In this document: positions 32,689 through 41,407 of the stretch, piece by piece | How positions within the stretch are numbered: the first letter of the stretch is position 1 | Layout: every line of letters begins with the position of its first letter | Position numbers and translations under genes: made by a program | The notes under the pieces: generated by a model | What the model was told of the DNA's origin: nothing | What the model saw: the letters and a program-made list of their open reading frames with translations, nothing else | Databases searched by the model: none | NCBI RefSeq assembly: GCF_029338515.1 | Contig: NZ_CP119988.1 | Span: 124,001 to 188,000 of the forward strand | Direction: 5' to 3' | Length of the DNA stretch: 64,000 nt | Source of the DNA: Haloglomus litoreum | GTDB taxonomy: Archaea; Halobacteriota; Halobacteria; Halobacteriales; Haloarculaceae

Positions 32689-33621
32689 TCAGACCACGCG
32701 GTTGGTGAACTCGTCCGGGTCGCGCCCGAGGTTCTCCCGGACGAGGGCCGCGACGTCGACCGGGTAGTCCTGCGTGATGGAGGCACAGTGCGGCGTCAGG
32801 ATGGCGTTCTCCAGGTCCCAGAGCGGCGAGTCCTCCGGGAGGGGCTCCTCCTCGAACACGTCGAGCGCCGCGCCGGCGAGGCGACCCTCCCGGAGCGCGT
32901 CGACCAGCGCGGCCTCGTCGACGACCGGCCCCCGCGCGACGTTGACGAGGTAGGCGTCGTCCCGCATCGCGTCCAGCTCCGCGGCACCGACGAGGTGGCG
33001 GGTCTCATCCGTGAGCGGGACCGCGAGGGCGACGAAGTCCGCCTCCGAGACGGCCGGGACGAGGTCGCTCGCGGGGTACACCTCGTCGACGTACTCGACG
33101 GGTTCGACGGTGCGCTTGACCCCCGTGACGTCCATCCCGAGCTTGGCGGCGCGCTCGGCGATACCCTGCCCCAGGGTCCCGAGCCCGACGACACACAGCG
33201 AGTGGCCGGGGAGGGTGAACGCGTCGTTCCACGCGGGCCGGTCCCACTCGCCGTCCTGCGCGTTCCGGACGTGGTCGTGGATGCCGTGGGCCAGCGCCAG
33301 CAGGTACCCCGTCACCATCTCCCCGACCGCGGTCCCGTGGATGCCCGCGCTGTTGGTGAGGACGACCCCCGCCTCCTCGAGCTCGTCCAGCGGGAAGCGG
33401 TCGACGCCCGACTGGATGGCGTGGAGCCACTCGACCTCCTCGGCGTAGGCGTCGAGGTAGAACCGTGTCACGACCGCGTCGCAGGCCGCGATGGCCTCGC
33501 GGTCGTCGCCGATGACCGTCACCTCCGGGTCGATGTCGGCGAGTTCCTCGCGCAGCGCCTCGACGGAGAAGATGGCGTCTATCGACTCGTGGAGTCCGAT
33601 CTGCGAACACTCGTACGGCAT
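32689..33621 (-). CDS. D-2-hydroxyacid dehydrogenase (NAD)
   Basis: A 310-residue dehydrogenase. The NAD-binding loop is VVGLGTLGQG, the catalytic Arg sits in LVNVARGPVVDEAALVDAL, and the His is in LTPHCASITQDYP; the standard Glu lies in the intervening ALDVFEEEPLP. This is the GDH/hydroxypyruvate-reductase type. It interconverts a 2-hydroxyacid and a 2-oxoacid; substrate unknown. A second copy of the family lies at 45534-46499. It is convergent with the PPOX-like gene. Confidence 0.92.
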   Translation of the reverse strand: MPYECSQIGLHESIDAIFSVEALREELADIDPEVTVIGDDREAIAACDAVVTRFYLDAYAEEVEWLHAIQSGVDRFPLDELEEAGVVLTNSAGIHGTAVGEMVTGYLLALAHGIHDHVRNAQDGEWDRPAWNDAFTLPGHSLCVVGLGTLGQGIAERAAKLGMDVTGVKRTVEPVEYVDEVYPASDLVPAVSEADFVALAVPLTDETRHLVGAAELDAMRDDAYLVNVARGPVVDEAALVDALREGRLAGAALDVFEEEPLPEDSPLWDLENAILTPHCASITQDYPVDVAALVRENLGRDPDEFTNRVV

Positions 33622-33740
33622 GGCCGCGAGTTCCCACAGTGAGCACTTCAATGTTCGCTCGCCGGAGGGCCACCCTCCCGCCGGCGCCCGCCCGGCGAGA
33701 CCGGGCAAACTATGCCCGGCCGAGTCGAACCGACGCGAGT

Positions 33741-34670
33741 ATGTCGGAGCCGTTCGGTTCCCTCTCGACGAGCGTGCCGGCCTCGGGGCTCGCGTTCGCG
33801 GTGGGGGCGACCCTGTTCAGTTCCCTGGTCGCACTGGCCATCCGTGCCGGAACGGACACCGACACGGCGGGCTCACAGAACGCCCTCCTGGTCGTGCTTC
33901 TGACGAACGTGGTGCTCATCCTGCCGGTCGCGGTCGTCAGCTCCTACCCGGACTTCGGCCTGACGCCGACATCCGTGGGTGCGTTCGCCATGGCCGGCGT
34001 GGTCGGGACGCTCCTGGGACGCTCGCTCTCGTACGCGAGCATCGAGCGGATCGGCGCGAGCCGGACCGCGCCGATCAAGTCCTCCCAGCCGCTCCACGCG
34101 ACCCTCATCGCCATGGTCGTCCTCGGCGAACAGGTGACGCCGCTCCACATGGCGGGCATCGTCCTGATCGTCGGTGGCGTGGCCGTCGTCTCCTGGGACC
34201 TGTCGCGCTCGTCGGCCGACTCCTCGGTCGACGCCAGCCCGTACGAACTGCTCGTCCCGCTCGGAGCCGCGTTCTTCTACGGGCTCGAGCCCATCTTCGC
34301 CAAGACCGGCATCAACCAGGGAACGCCGGTCGCCGTCGGCCTGGCGATCAAGACGCTGGTCGCGCTCGTCGGCTACACGCTCGTCATGCGGGTCCGATGG
34401 ACGCTCCCCGACCCGCGGACGTTCGACGCCACACAGCTCCGGTGGTACGTCCTCGCCGGACTGTTCAACACCGCGTTCCTCGCCTCGTTCTACCTCGCGA
34501 TCCAGGTGGCTCCGGTCTCGGTGGTCGTCCCCGTCGTCACGACCAGCCCGCTCGTGATCGTCGCGCTCTCGCGGGCCTTCCTGCCGGACATCGAACGGGT
34601 GACCTGGCGGGTCGCCGCCGGGGCGGTGGTCGTGGTCGCGGGCGGCGTTCTCACGACGCTGTACGGCTGA
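33741..34670 (+). CDS. EamA/DMT-family transporter
   Basis: A 309-residue protein with ten hydrophobic segments in two EamA halves; LGRSLSYASIERIGASRTAP and LGAAFFYGLEPIFAKTGI are the typical starts of repeat regions. It is a drug/metabolite transporter, often an exporter of amino acids or nucleosides; direction and substrate are not determined. It stands alone on the plus strand between two minus-strand groups. Confidence 0.88.
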   Translation: MSEPFGSLSTSVPASGLAFAVGATLFSSLVALAIRAGTDTDTAGSQNALLVVLLTNVVLILPVAVVSSYPDFGLTPTSVGAFAMAGVVGTLLGRSLSYASIERIGASRTAPIKSSQPLHATLIAMVVLGEQVTPLHMAGIVLIVGGVAVVSWDLSRSSADSSVDASPYELLVPLGAAFFYGLEPIFAKTGINQGTPVAVGLAIKTLVALVGYTLVMRVRWTLPDPRTFDATQLRWYVLAGLFNTAFLASFYLAIQVAPVSVVVPVVTTSPLVIVALSRAFLPDIERVTWRVAAGAVVVVAGGVLTTLYG

Positions 34671-34684
34671 GCGACCGCCCGGGG

Positions 34685-35836
34685 TCAGTCGAAGTGGTAG
34701 CTGTTCACGGCGCGGTCCCGGATGGAGTCCCAGTCGTGCTCGACGCCGAGGCCGGGCCCCTCCGGCATCGGGACGGTGCCGTCGTCGTCGAGTTCCTCGT
34801 AGTGGTGGGTGGGCGACTCGTCCACGTTCGTCAGCAGCTCGACGTAGTTCGTGTTCCGGGTCGCGGCGATGCAGTGGCGCATCTCCGGGCGGGCGGTGTG
34901 GAACTCCACGTCGAGGCCGAAGCTCTCGGCGGTGTGGGCGATCTTCATCGCGCCCGTGATGCCCGTGTCGAAGTACGGGTCCGCGCGCAGGATGTCGGCC
35001 GCGTCGTTCGCGAGGAAGTCGGCGTGCCCCTCGATGCCCGAGCGCAGCAGTTCCGTCGCGAGGATGGACGTGTCCAGTTCACGCGAGAGCTTCCGGTGGA
35101 GGTGCATCGACTGGCCGGTGTCCTTCATCGGGTCCTCGTACCAGACGAACCCCTCCTCGTCGCAGGCCCGGCCGACGGCGAGCGCGTCGGCGTAGGTCTC
35201 CAGCTCGGCGGTCGCGTCGAGCATCAGGTCCATCTCGTCACCGACGCGCTCGCCGACCGTGTGGACGGACTCGATCACCTGCTCGGCGTCGATGAGGCGC
35301 TCGTCGGCGTCGGCCATGCCGTTGCGACTGAAGCGGATCTTGAACCCCTGGAAGCCGTTCTCGAGCGCCTCCTCGGCCCGGTCGGCGAAGCGCTCGGGCA
35401 GGTCCGCCGTCCGCTCGTTCTCGCTGGCGCCCGCCGACAGGTAGGCCGGCGCGCGCTCGCGGTAGGTCCCGAGCAGTTCGTGGACGGGGGCGTCGTAGTG
35501 CTTCCCGGCGAGGTCCCACAGCGCGATGTCGACCACGCTGACCCCCAGCTGGTCCCACTTCCGGAGCGAGCGCTTGGTCTCGCTCCAGATGCGCTCGCGG
35601 TTCAGCGGGTTCCGGCCGACGAGCCCGGGCGCGACCTCCATTAGCTGGCCGACGGCCAGCGAGTTGTGGACGACGTACTCCCCCGTGACGCCGGCGTCCG
35701 TCTCCAGTCGGACTCCCAGCCGGTCCGGTCCGGGGATGTACTTGTCCCGGTAGAGGTTCTCGCCCTGGCGGAACGATACGACGTCGACACTGGTGACTTC
35801 CGGCGGCATTCCCGCGTAGGTGGTGACCGGTCTCAT
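34685..35836 (-). CDS. Mandelate racemase/muconate lactonizing enzyme-type
   Basis: A 383-residue enolase-superfamily protein with capping domain and TIM barrel. GFQGFKIRFSRNG holds the K-x-R (replacing K-x-K) at strand 2. The metal-binding acids are in MLDATAELE, WYEDPMKD and ATELLRSG, and FHTARPEM carries the strand-7 His. Such enzymes racemise or dehydrate sugar or aromatic acids, or cyclise muconate. The residue pattern suggests a sugar-acid dehydratase or galactonate-like role; the exact substrate is open. It is the last gene of a five-gene minus-strand cluster. Confidence 0.9.
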   Translation of the reverse strand: MRPVTTYAGMPPEVTSVDVVSFRQGENLYRDKYIPGPDRLGVRLETDAGVTGEYVVHNSLAVGQLMEVAPGLVGRNPLNRERIWSETKRSLRKWDQLGVSVVDIALWDLAGKHYDAPVHELLGTYRERAPAYLSAGASENERTADLPERFADRAEEALENGFQGFKIRFSRNGMADADERLIDAEQVIESVHTVGERVGDEMDLMLDATAELETYADALAVGRACDEEGFVWYEDPMKDTGQSMHLHRKLSRELDTSILATELLRSGIEGHADFLANDAADILRADPYFDTGITGAMKIAHTAESFGLDVEFHTARPEMRHCIAATRNTNYVELLTNVDESPTHHYEELDDDGTVPMPEGPGLGVEHDWDSIRDRAVNSYHFD

Positions 35837-35870
35837 AAAAGTGTAGCGCCGTGACAGCTCACCACCCACC

Positions 35871-36779
35871 CTATATCGTCACCAGCGCGGCCCCCGCGAC
35901 GATGAGGGCCGCCCCCATGGCCACCCGGCGGGTGACCCGCTCGAGGTCGCCCAGCAGGAAGTTGGCGAACAGGACGGTGAACAGGGGCGCCGTGGCGGCC
36001 AGCGGGTCCACGATGACGACCCGCCCGGCCGGGTGGGCCAGCGCCGCGAACACCGACAGCAGGGCCAGCGCGGTGAGGGTTCCGCTGCCGGCGAAGTACG
36101 CGTACGTCCGCTGGGGGGCCCGCAGCACGTCCGTCCGGTCGCGCGCCAGCGCGAACCCGACCAGCGCGGCCATCGCGGCGATCTCGTTGAGCGCGACCGC
36201 CTCCAGTGCCGTCGTCGGGGTCGCCTGGAGCCCGTAGCGGCGGATGACGTTGCCGAGCGCGAACGAGAGCGCCGAGCCCAGCGGGAACAGGAGGTCGCGG
36301 GGCTCCCAGCCCCGGAGGTCGCCGCCCTTCGATGTCGAGAGGACGACCAGTCCGCCCACGAGGACGACGACGCCGGTCAGCGTGACCACCGTGACCGTCT
36401 CGCTGATGAGGCCGACGGCGAGCATGGTGGCGAAGAGGGGCCGGGCGCTCAGCGCCGCGCTGTTGACGCTCGCCCCGAGCCGCTCGACGCCGGCGAACGC
36501 CGTGATGCGCCCCAGCGCCGTCCCGACCAGCCCCGCGACGAGGAACAGCCCCAGCGTCTCCAGCGTCAGCCCGGGGAACAGCCCCCGCCCGGACAGCACC
36601 GACTGGACGGCGAGGGCCGACCAGAACAGGCCGGTGTCGACGACGACGACGACGAGCGACGCCTGCAGGGGACTGCCCCCCGCGTCCATCCCGCGCTTCG
36701 AGAGCACCGGCTGGAATCCCCAGAGGAGCGCTGGAGCCAGCGCCAGCAGGTAGACGATGGGCGGAGCCGACGGCGCCAT
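35871..36779 (-). CDS. EamA/DMT-family transporter (second copy)
   Basis: A 302-residue membrane protein with ten hydrophobic segments; ALAPALLWGFQPVLSKRG at the N-terminus and LSFALGNVIRRYGLQATPT at the start of the second half are EamA repeat starts. Homologous to, but clearly different from, the copy at 33741. It is part of a minus-strand cluster with the CPWA-type transferase and the racemase-type enzyme, so its substrate may be linked to their pathway. Confidence 0.88.
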   Translation of the reverse strand: MAPSAPPIVYLLALAPALLWGFQPVLSKRGMDAGGSPLQASLVVVVVDTGLFWSALAVQSVLSGRGLFPGLTLETLGLFLVAGLVGTALGRITAFAGVERLGASVNSAALSARPLFATMLAVGLISETVTVVTLTGVVVLVGGLVVLSTSKGGDLRGWEPRDLLFPLGSALSFALGNVIRRYGLQATPTTALEAVALNEIAAMAALVGFALARDRTDVLRAPQRTYAYFAGSGTLTALALLSVFAALAHPAGRVVIVDPLAATAPLFTVLFANFLLGDLERVTRRVAMGAALIVAGAALVTI

Positions 36780-36824
36780 ATCGGGAGGAGGTGGCGGTGC
36801 CGGGAAATCTCTTCGGGTTCCACC

Positions 36825-37823
36825 TCACCGCCCGGTCGCCGCCGCGGGGGAACGACCCGGGAGCCGGTCGCGGTCGTGGTCGGCCGCCAGGTCGAGATCC
36901 GGACCGACGGGGACGATACCGGACGGGTTCAGCTCCGGGATGCCGCCGTAGTACCCCTCGCGGATGTGGTCGAGTCGGACCGTCTCCGCGATGCCCGGCG
37001 TCCCGTAGAGGTCCCGGACGTACGGCCAGAGGTGCTCGTAGTCGACGATACGCCGGAGATTGCACCTGAACAGGCCGTGGTAGGCGGTGTCGAAGCGGAT
37101 CAGCGTCGCGAACATGCGGAGGTCCGCCAGGCTGAGGCGCCCCGCGGCGAGGTAGCGCCGGTCGGCGAGCACGTCGTCCCAGTGGTCGAGCGCATCGAAC
37201 AGGTCGTGGACGGCGGTCTCGTAGGCCGCCTGCGAGTCGGCCAGCCCCGCGCGGTAGACGCCGTCGTTGATGGGCTCGTAGATGGCGTCGACGACCTCGT
37301 CGATCTCCTCGCGTGCCCCCTCGGGGTAGAGGTCGATGCCGTCGCCGAGGTGGCCCATCTCGGTGGCGAGCATCCGCATGATCTCGATGGACTCGTTGTT
37401 GACGATGGTGTCCCGCGCCGTGTCCCACAGCACCGGGACGGTCACGCGCCCCGTGTACCCGGTGTCGGCCAGCCGGTAGACGTTCCGGAGGTAGCTGAAC
37501 CCGTTCACCGTGTCCGCGGTGCAGCCGTCCTTCCCGGGGGTGAACGCCCAGCCCTCGTCCCCGCGTCGCGGGTCGACGACGTCCATCGAGACGGCGTCGG
37601 TGAGTCCGGCGAGTCGCCGGACCAGCGCCGCGCCGTGGGCCCACGGGCAGTTCCGGGAGACGTAGAGGTGGTATCGCCCCGGTTCGGCCGGGAACTTCGC
37701 CCCCGGCTCGTCCCGGATGCGGTCCCGGAACGACGTGGTCACGCGGTCGTACTCGCCGCTCCCGTCCGCCCACGGTTCGACGTCCTTGTGCCACTTCCCG
37801 TCGACGAGCATGTTCCGCCCCAT
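36825..37823 (-). CDS. Glutathione-transferase-fold protein, CPWA type
   Basis: A 332-residue protein with the SRNCPWAHG motif of glutathionyl-hydroquinone reductases (Xi-class GST), including the catalytic Cys, and the C-terminal all-helical GST domain. The bacterial enzymes reduce glutathionyl-hydroquinones. Haloarchaea lack glutathione but use gamma-glutamylcysteine, so an analogous thiol may be the partner here. ATG 37823 is chosen so that the start fits the family. It lies 45 bp before the EamA gene. Confidence 0.9.
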   Translation of the reverse strand: MGRNMLVDGKWHKDVEPWADGSGEYDRVTTSFRDRIRDEPGAKFPAEPGRYHLYVSRNCPWAHGAALVRRLAGLTDAVSMDVVDPRRGDEGWAFTPGKDGCTADTVNGFSYLRNVYRLADTGYTGRVTVPVLWDTARDTIVNNESIEIMRMLATEMGHLGDGIDLYPEGAREEIDEVVDAIYEPINDGVYRAGLADSQAAYETAVHDLFDALDHWDDVLADRRYLAAGRLSLADLRMFATLIRFDTAYHGLFRCNLRRIVDYEHLWPYVRDLYGTPGIAETVRLDHIREGYYGGIPELNPSGIVPVGPDLDLAADHDRDRLPGRSPAAATGR

Positions 37824-37910
37824 ACCCCGACGTGTGACACGCAGCCACACAAAGCTACCTCCCGCTCGGTCGGCCCGCCGGCCGCTCCGTCGCGCGGTGC
37901 CCCCCGCCGG

Positions 37911-39278
37911 TCAGGTCAGCCAGAGGAGGACCAGGAACTGCAGCGGGACGAGCAGGACCGTGATGAGGAGCGTGCAGGCCGTGGTGGTGACGACGAGGTC
38001 GCGGGTCTCGACGACCCCCTGTCCGAGGATGGTCACGAGGACGATGGACTGGAAGGGGAGGAAGTAGAGGGTGTCCAGCGCGAGCACCTCCGCGAACACC
38101 ACGGGCAGGACCGGCAACCCGGCCTGCTGGGCGTAGGTGGCCACCACCGGCGTCAGGACGCTCGCGACGGCGACCCCTTCCATCAGCACCATCAGCGCGC
38201 CGGTGAACAGGAACACCGCGAGGGCCACGAGCGGGAGGCCGGCGTCGGCCGGGACGAGCGCGAGCAGCGAGCGCGCCGCGGTGTCGGTGAAGCCGGTCCG
38301 CTGGAGCCCCTCGGCGATGGCGAACACCGCGCCGACGAAGAAGACGATGGAGAAGTCGATCTCGCCGACCTGGTCGAACGACAGGACGCCGAACGGCGGC
38401 GCGAGCGCGAGCGTGGCGACCAGCAGCGCGCCGAACAGCGGGTGGAGGCCGTGGAGGAAGTCGGTGGCCCAGACGGTCACGCCGAGGAGCAGGAAGGCGA
38501 GCATCCGCCGCTCCTCGCCGGTCGTCGACCGGTCGGGGTCGCCCGGCAACCGGACCGCGGTCCTCGGTGCCGGCCGGTAGAGGTAGTAGACCACCCCGGC
38601 GATGACCAGCATCCGGGCGACCCCCGTGATGGGGAACAGGAGGGCGAACCACTCCGACCAGGTCACGGTGGCGTCCGTCGTCGACTCGAGGACGCCGACG
38701 GTGACGATGTTCGGGAGGTTGGCGGTGAGGATGCCGGCTCCGCCGTACCAGGTGGTCAGGAGCGGGCCGAGGAACAGGCCCAGCCGCGCCCGCTTCGACT
38801 CGAACCCCTCGCCGACCTCCGCGAGCAGCGGCGCGAGCACGAGGACGCGGACGATGGCCGACGGCAGGAGCAGCGCCAGTGCCAGCGCCCCCGCCGAGAG
38901 CACCGCGAGCAGGTGGAGGTAGAGCCGCCGCGCGTCCTCGACGGCGCTGGCCCGCAGGCGAGCCAGCAGCCGGGTCTGCGCGAACTCGCCCAGCCCGCTC
39001 CGGCGCGTGGCACGGCCGACCACCGCCCCGACGACGATGAGCCACGTCGCCGACAGCCCGAACCCCGACAGCGCGAGCGAGGGGGAGAAGGCGACGCCGA
39101 CGAGCCCGATGCAGACGAGCCCGACGAACCACGGGGGGACGGGGTCGGCCACCCAGAGCACGATGCAGAACAGCGTGATCGCCAGCATGGTCGCGGCGTC
39201 GGGTGGGAGCGGGGCGAGCCCACGGCTCGCCAGGGCGACGGCGGCGGCTCCCGGGACGGCGAGCAGCGACCGGTCCAT
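37911..39278 (-). CDS. SLC13/DASS-family sodium:dicarboxylate symporter-like
   Basis: A 455-residue transporter with 11-12 hydrophobic segments. GAGILTANLPNIVTVGVLES corresponds to the SNT-type hairpin loop of DASS carriers and LFTGALMVLMEGVAVASVLT to the second. It is expected to import organic anions such as di- or tricarboxylates with sodium. It lies in a minus-strand cluster between the flavin reductase and CPWA-type protein genes, consistent with uptake of an aromatic or organic acid. Confidence 0.88.
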   Translation of the reverse strand: MDRSLLAVPGAAAVALASRGLAPLPPDAATMLAITLFCIVLWVADPVPPWFVGLVCIGLVGVAFSPSLALSGFGLSATWLIVVGAVVGRATRRSGLGEFAQTRLLARLRASAVEDARRLYLHLLAVLSAGALALALLLPSAIVRVLVLAPLLAEVGEGFESKRARLGLFLGPLLTTWYGGAGILTANLPNIVTVGVLESTTDATVTWSEWFALLFPITGVARMLVIAGVVYYLYRPAPRTAVRLPGDPDRSTTGEERRMLAFLLLGVTVWATDFLHGLHPLFGALLVATLALAPPFGVLSFDQVGEIDFSIVFFVGAVFAIAEGLQRTGFTDTAARSLLALVPADAGLPLVALAVFLFTGALMVLMEGVAVASVLTPVVATYAQQAGLPVLPVVFAEVLALDTLYFLPFQSIVLVTILGQGVVETRDLVVTTTACTLLITVLLVPLQFLVLLWLT

Positions 39279-39340
39279 CTCGATCCGACGAACGCGTGCC
39301 CCCGACTAAAGGCTACGGACGCTGCGGGGGTCGCGGCTGC

Positions 39341-39931
39341 TCAGGGTTGTCCCTCCGGGCTGACGGCCTCCTCGACGAACGTGTACAGCCCCCCCGACAG
39401 CCGGCCGACCGCGTCGAGTTTGCTGACGTCGACCTTCCCGCCGGTCGTCACCTCGTCGGCGACGTGGGCGTGGACGACGTCGCCGAAGACGACGGTGTTG
39501 TCCCCGACCATCACCTGCTCGCAGCACCGGCACTCGAGGGCGATGTCGGTGGCGGCCACCCGCGGTGGGTCGACGAACCTGGAGGGGGCCTGCTCGACGT
39601 CGGCCAGCTCCCACTCGTCGACGTCCCCGGCGACACGGGCGCTCGTCTCGACCATCTGCTCGAACAGCGGCCGCGTCACGACGTTGACCACGAACTCGCC
39701 CGTCTCCTGGACGTTCGCCAGCGTGTCCTTGAACCGGTCCGGTTTCGAGTCGTCGAATCGGGTGACCGATACCATCACGACCGGGGGGGTGACGCTCACG
39801 GCGTTGAAGTAGCTGAACGGGGCGAGGTTCTCCTCGCCGTCGGCCGAGACCGAACTGACCCAGGCGATGGGTCGGGGGACCACGGCGGCCGACAGGGTCC
39901 GGTAGTCGATCTCGTCTCTCGCGAACTCCAT
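39341..39931 (-). CDS. Flavin reductase-like (DIM6/NTAB) protein
   Basis: A 196-residue FMN-binding split-barrel protein of the flavin-reductase-like group. VPRPIAWVSSVSADGEENLA and LAPFSYFNAVSVTPPVVMVS are the hallmark segments, with CRCCEQVMVGD nearer the C-terminus. Such enzymes give reduced flavin to monooxygenases or act directly on ring substrates. It is the first gene of the five-gene minus-strand cluster down to 34685. ATG 39931 is chosen as the family start. Confidence 0.9.
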   Translation of the reverse strand: MEFARDEIDYRTLSAAVVPRPIAWVSSVSADGEENLAPFSYFNAVSVTPPVVMVSVTRFDDSKPDRFKDTLANVQETGEFVVNVVTRPLFEQMVETSARVAGDVDEWELADVEQAPSRFVDPPRVAATDIALECRCCEQVMVGDNTVVFGDVVHAHVADEVTTGGKVDVSKLDAVGRLSGGLYTFVEEAVSPEGQP

Positions 39932-40008
39932 GTCGAACCTGTGGTGGGTTCGGGATGAAATACGTTGGGTCACCGCTGACACCGGCTGCGTCCGGGTGGG
40001 GGGAAACG

Positions 40009-40019
40009 TTAACATATGG
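40009..40019 (+). promoter_or_regulatory. TATA-like box of the DAO-type oxidase transcript
   Basis: TTAACATATGG lies 22-32 bp before the ATG at 40041, predicting a transcript that starts at or next to that ATG and thus is leaderless for the short leader ORF, not for the oxidase itself. Confidence 0.4.
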
Positions 40020-40040
40020 TGGGCTGGAACGCTCGTCTGT

Positions 40041-40091
40041 ATGCCCAACCGCAGTGCGGACAGCGACCGGACCAGAGGTGAACAGTCATGA
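40041..40091 (+). CDS. 16-codon leader ORF overlapping the oxidase start
   Basis: A mini-ORF encodes MPNRSADSDRTRGEQS. Its stop (TGA) overlaps the ATG of the oxidase gene in ATGA. The TATA-like element 22-32 bp upstream fits a leaderless message that begins at this ATG, so the oxidase would be translated by coupling. The peptide has no evident attenuator codons and may be only a translational entry device. Confidence 0.4.
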   Translation: MPNRSADSDRTRGEQS

Positions 40092-41227
40092 GCCAGATCG
40101 TCATCGTCGGCGGTGGAATCATCGGCACCGGACTGGCGTACTACCTCAGGGAGGCCGACGCCGACGTCACGCTGGTCGAGAAGAACCAGATCGGCTCCGG
40201 GACCTCACAGTACGGGACCGCGATGTTCAGCTGGTTCTTCCCGCATCCCGCCGACTACCTGTTCCGGCGCCGGAGCTGGGAGGGGTGGCGCCACGTCATC
40301 GAGGCGGCCGACATCGAGCACAACACCGTCGGGAACGTCACCGTCGCACAGTCCGAGGAGGCCCTGGCGGGCCTCCGCGAGATCGTCGCCGTCCAGCAGG
40401 CCTACGGCGTCGAGAGCGAGATCATCGGTCCCGACGAGGCCGCCGAGTACGGCTTCGACCCGGACGCCGTCGTGGGCGCGATGCACTCGCCCCACGAGGG
40501 CTTCGTGAACCAGCAGGAGTTCATGGAGTTCTACGTCCGCCAGGCCGAGGCGAACGGCGTCGACATCCGGACCGGCGTCGAGGTGCAGGACGTCACCCTC
40601 GACGACGGCCGCGTCTCCGGGGTGGAGACCAGCGAGGGGTTCATCGAGGCCGATACCGTGGTCAACGCCGCCGGTCCCTGGGCCCCCCGGCTGAACGATA
40701 TGGTCGGCGTCTCGCTCCCGCTCCGGCACGGCCGCGCGAAGATCTGCGTCCTGCAGTTCGACGAGCCCCACGGACTCCCCTACCTCGGCGTCGAGGACGA
40801 CCACTACTTCCGGCCGGAGGGGGCGAGCAAGATGCTCGCCGGGCGACACGTCGGGCTGGCGGGCAAGTACCACGAACTCGGCGAGCACGACCCCGACCAC
40901 TCCCACACCGTCGACGAGGAGTTCCGCCTCGCGGTGGTCGAGACGGTCGACGAGGTCGTCCCCGGGCTGAAGCAGGCCGAGATCGTCAACGACTGGGTCG
41001 GCGTCGTCTGCGTCTCGCCCGACGGCCGGCCGATGGTCGGCCCGACGACCGTCGACGGGTTCCTCACCGCCACGGGCATGAGCGGGGCGGGCATCTCGCA
41101 ACACGCCGCCGTCGCGATGACCCTCTCGGACTACCTCCGGACCGGGGAGCCGTCGGACACCCTCCAGTACCTCTCACCGATGCGGTACATGGACGCGACC
41201 ACCCCCGACCTGTTCGGCTCCCTGTAG
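40088..41227 (+). CDS. FAD-dependent oxidoreductase, DAO family
   Basis: A 379-residue DAO-type flavoprotein. IVIVGGGIIGTGLAYYLREA is the ADP-binding loop, VEKNQIGSGTSQYGTAMFSW the next FAD contact, and WVGVVCVSPDGRPMVGPTTV the C-terminal flavin segment with GAGISQHAA closing the fold. It resembles glycine/sarcosine oxidases and D-amino-acid dehydrogenases and probably oxidises an amino acid or secondary amine, giving an imine that RidA proteins could hydrolyse. A close paralogue starts at 63732. A 16-codon leader ORF precedes it. Confidence 0.9.
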   Translation: MSQIVIVGGGIIGTGLAYYLREADADVTLVEKNQIGSGTSQYGTAMFSWFFPHPADYLFRRRSWEGWRHVIEAADIEHNTVGNVTVAQSEEALAGLREIVAVQQAYGVESEIIGPDEAAEYGFDPDAVVGAMHSPHEGFVNQQEFMEFYVRQAEANGVDIRTGVEVQDVTLDDGRVSGVETSEGFIEADTVVNAAGPWAPRLNDMVGVSLPLRHGRAKICVLQFDEPHGLPYLGVEDDHYFRPEGASKMLAGRHVGLAGKYHELGEHDPDHSHTVDEEFRLAVVETVDEVVPGLKQAEIVNDWVGVVCVSPDGRPMVGPTTVDGFLTATGMSGAGISQHAAVAMTLSDYLRTGEPSDTLQYLSPMRYMDATTPDLFGSL

Positions 41228-41269
41228 CCGCCCGGACTCGCCGCCGGCCACGGGCGGCGCGAGCCTCGC

Positions 41270-41345
41270 CTATACATTTCTAATATGTAGTATATATTTT
41301 CTATTCGTAGTACTATTCGAAAATACTCGGTATATTTGTAAAATC
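41270..41345. terminator. AT-rich convergent terminator region
   Basis: Between the convergent oxidase and IclR genes lies an AT-rich stretch with T-runs on both strands (TATACATTTCTAAT, TATATTTTCTATTC, CGAAAATACTCGG). T-tracts are the usual archaeal termination signal, so this probably ends both transcripts. Confidence 0.45.
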
Positions 41346-41407
41346 GGGGATGTACGGTCCTTCTCGACCGGAATCGGTGGGTGGCGACGCCGGAGCCGGC
41401 GCCCCGG

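Noticed and set aside
36033-39812. Very long open frame on the plus strand covering several minus-strand genes
   Set aside because: It is antisense to the racemase-cluster transporter, CPWA and SLC13 genes. GC-rich DNA leaves long shadow frames; the product is Arg/Asp-rich low-complexity with no domain.
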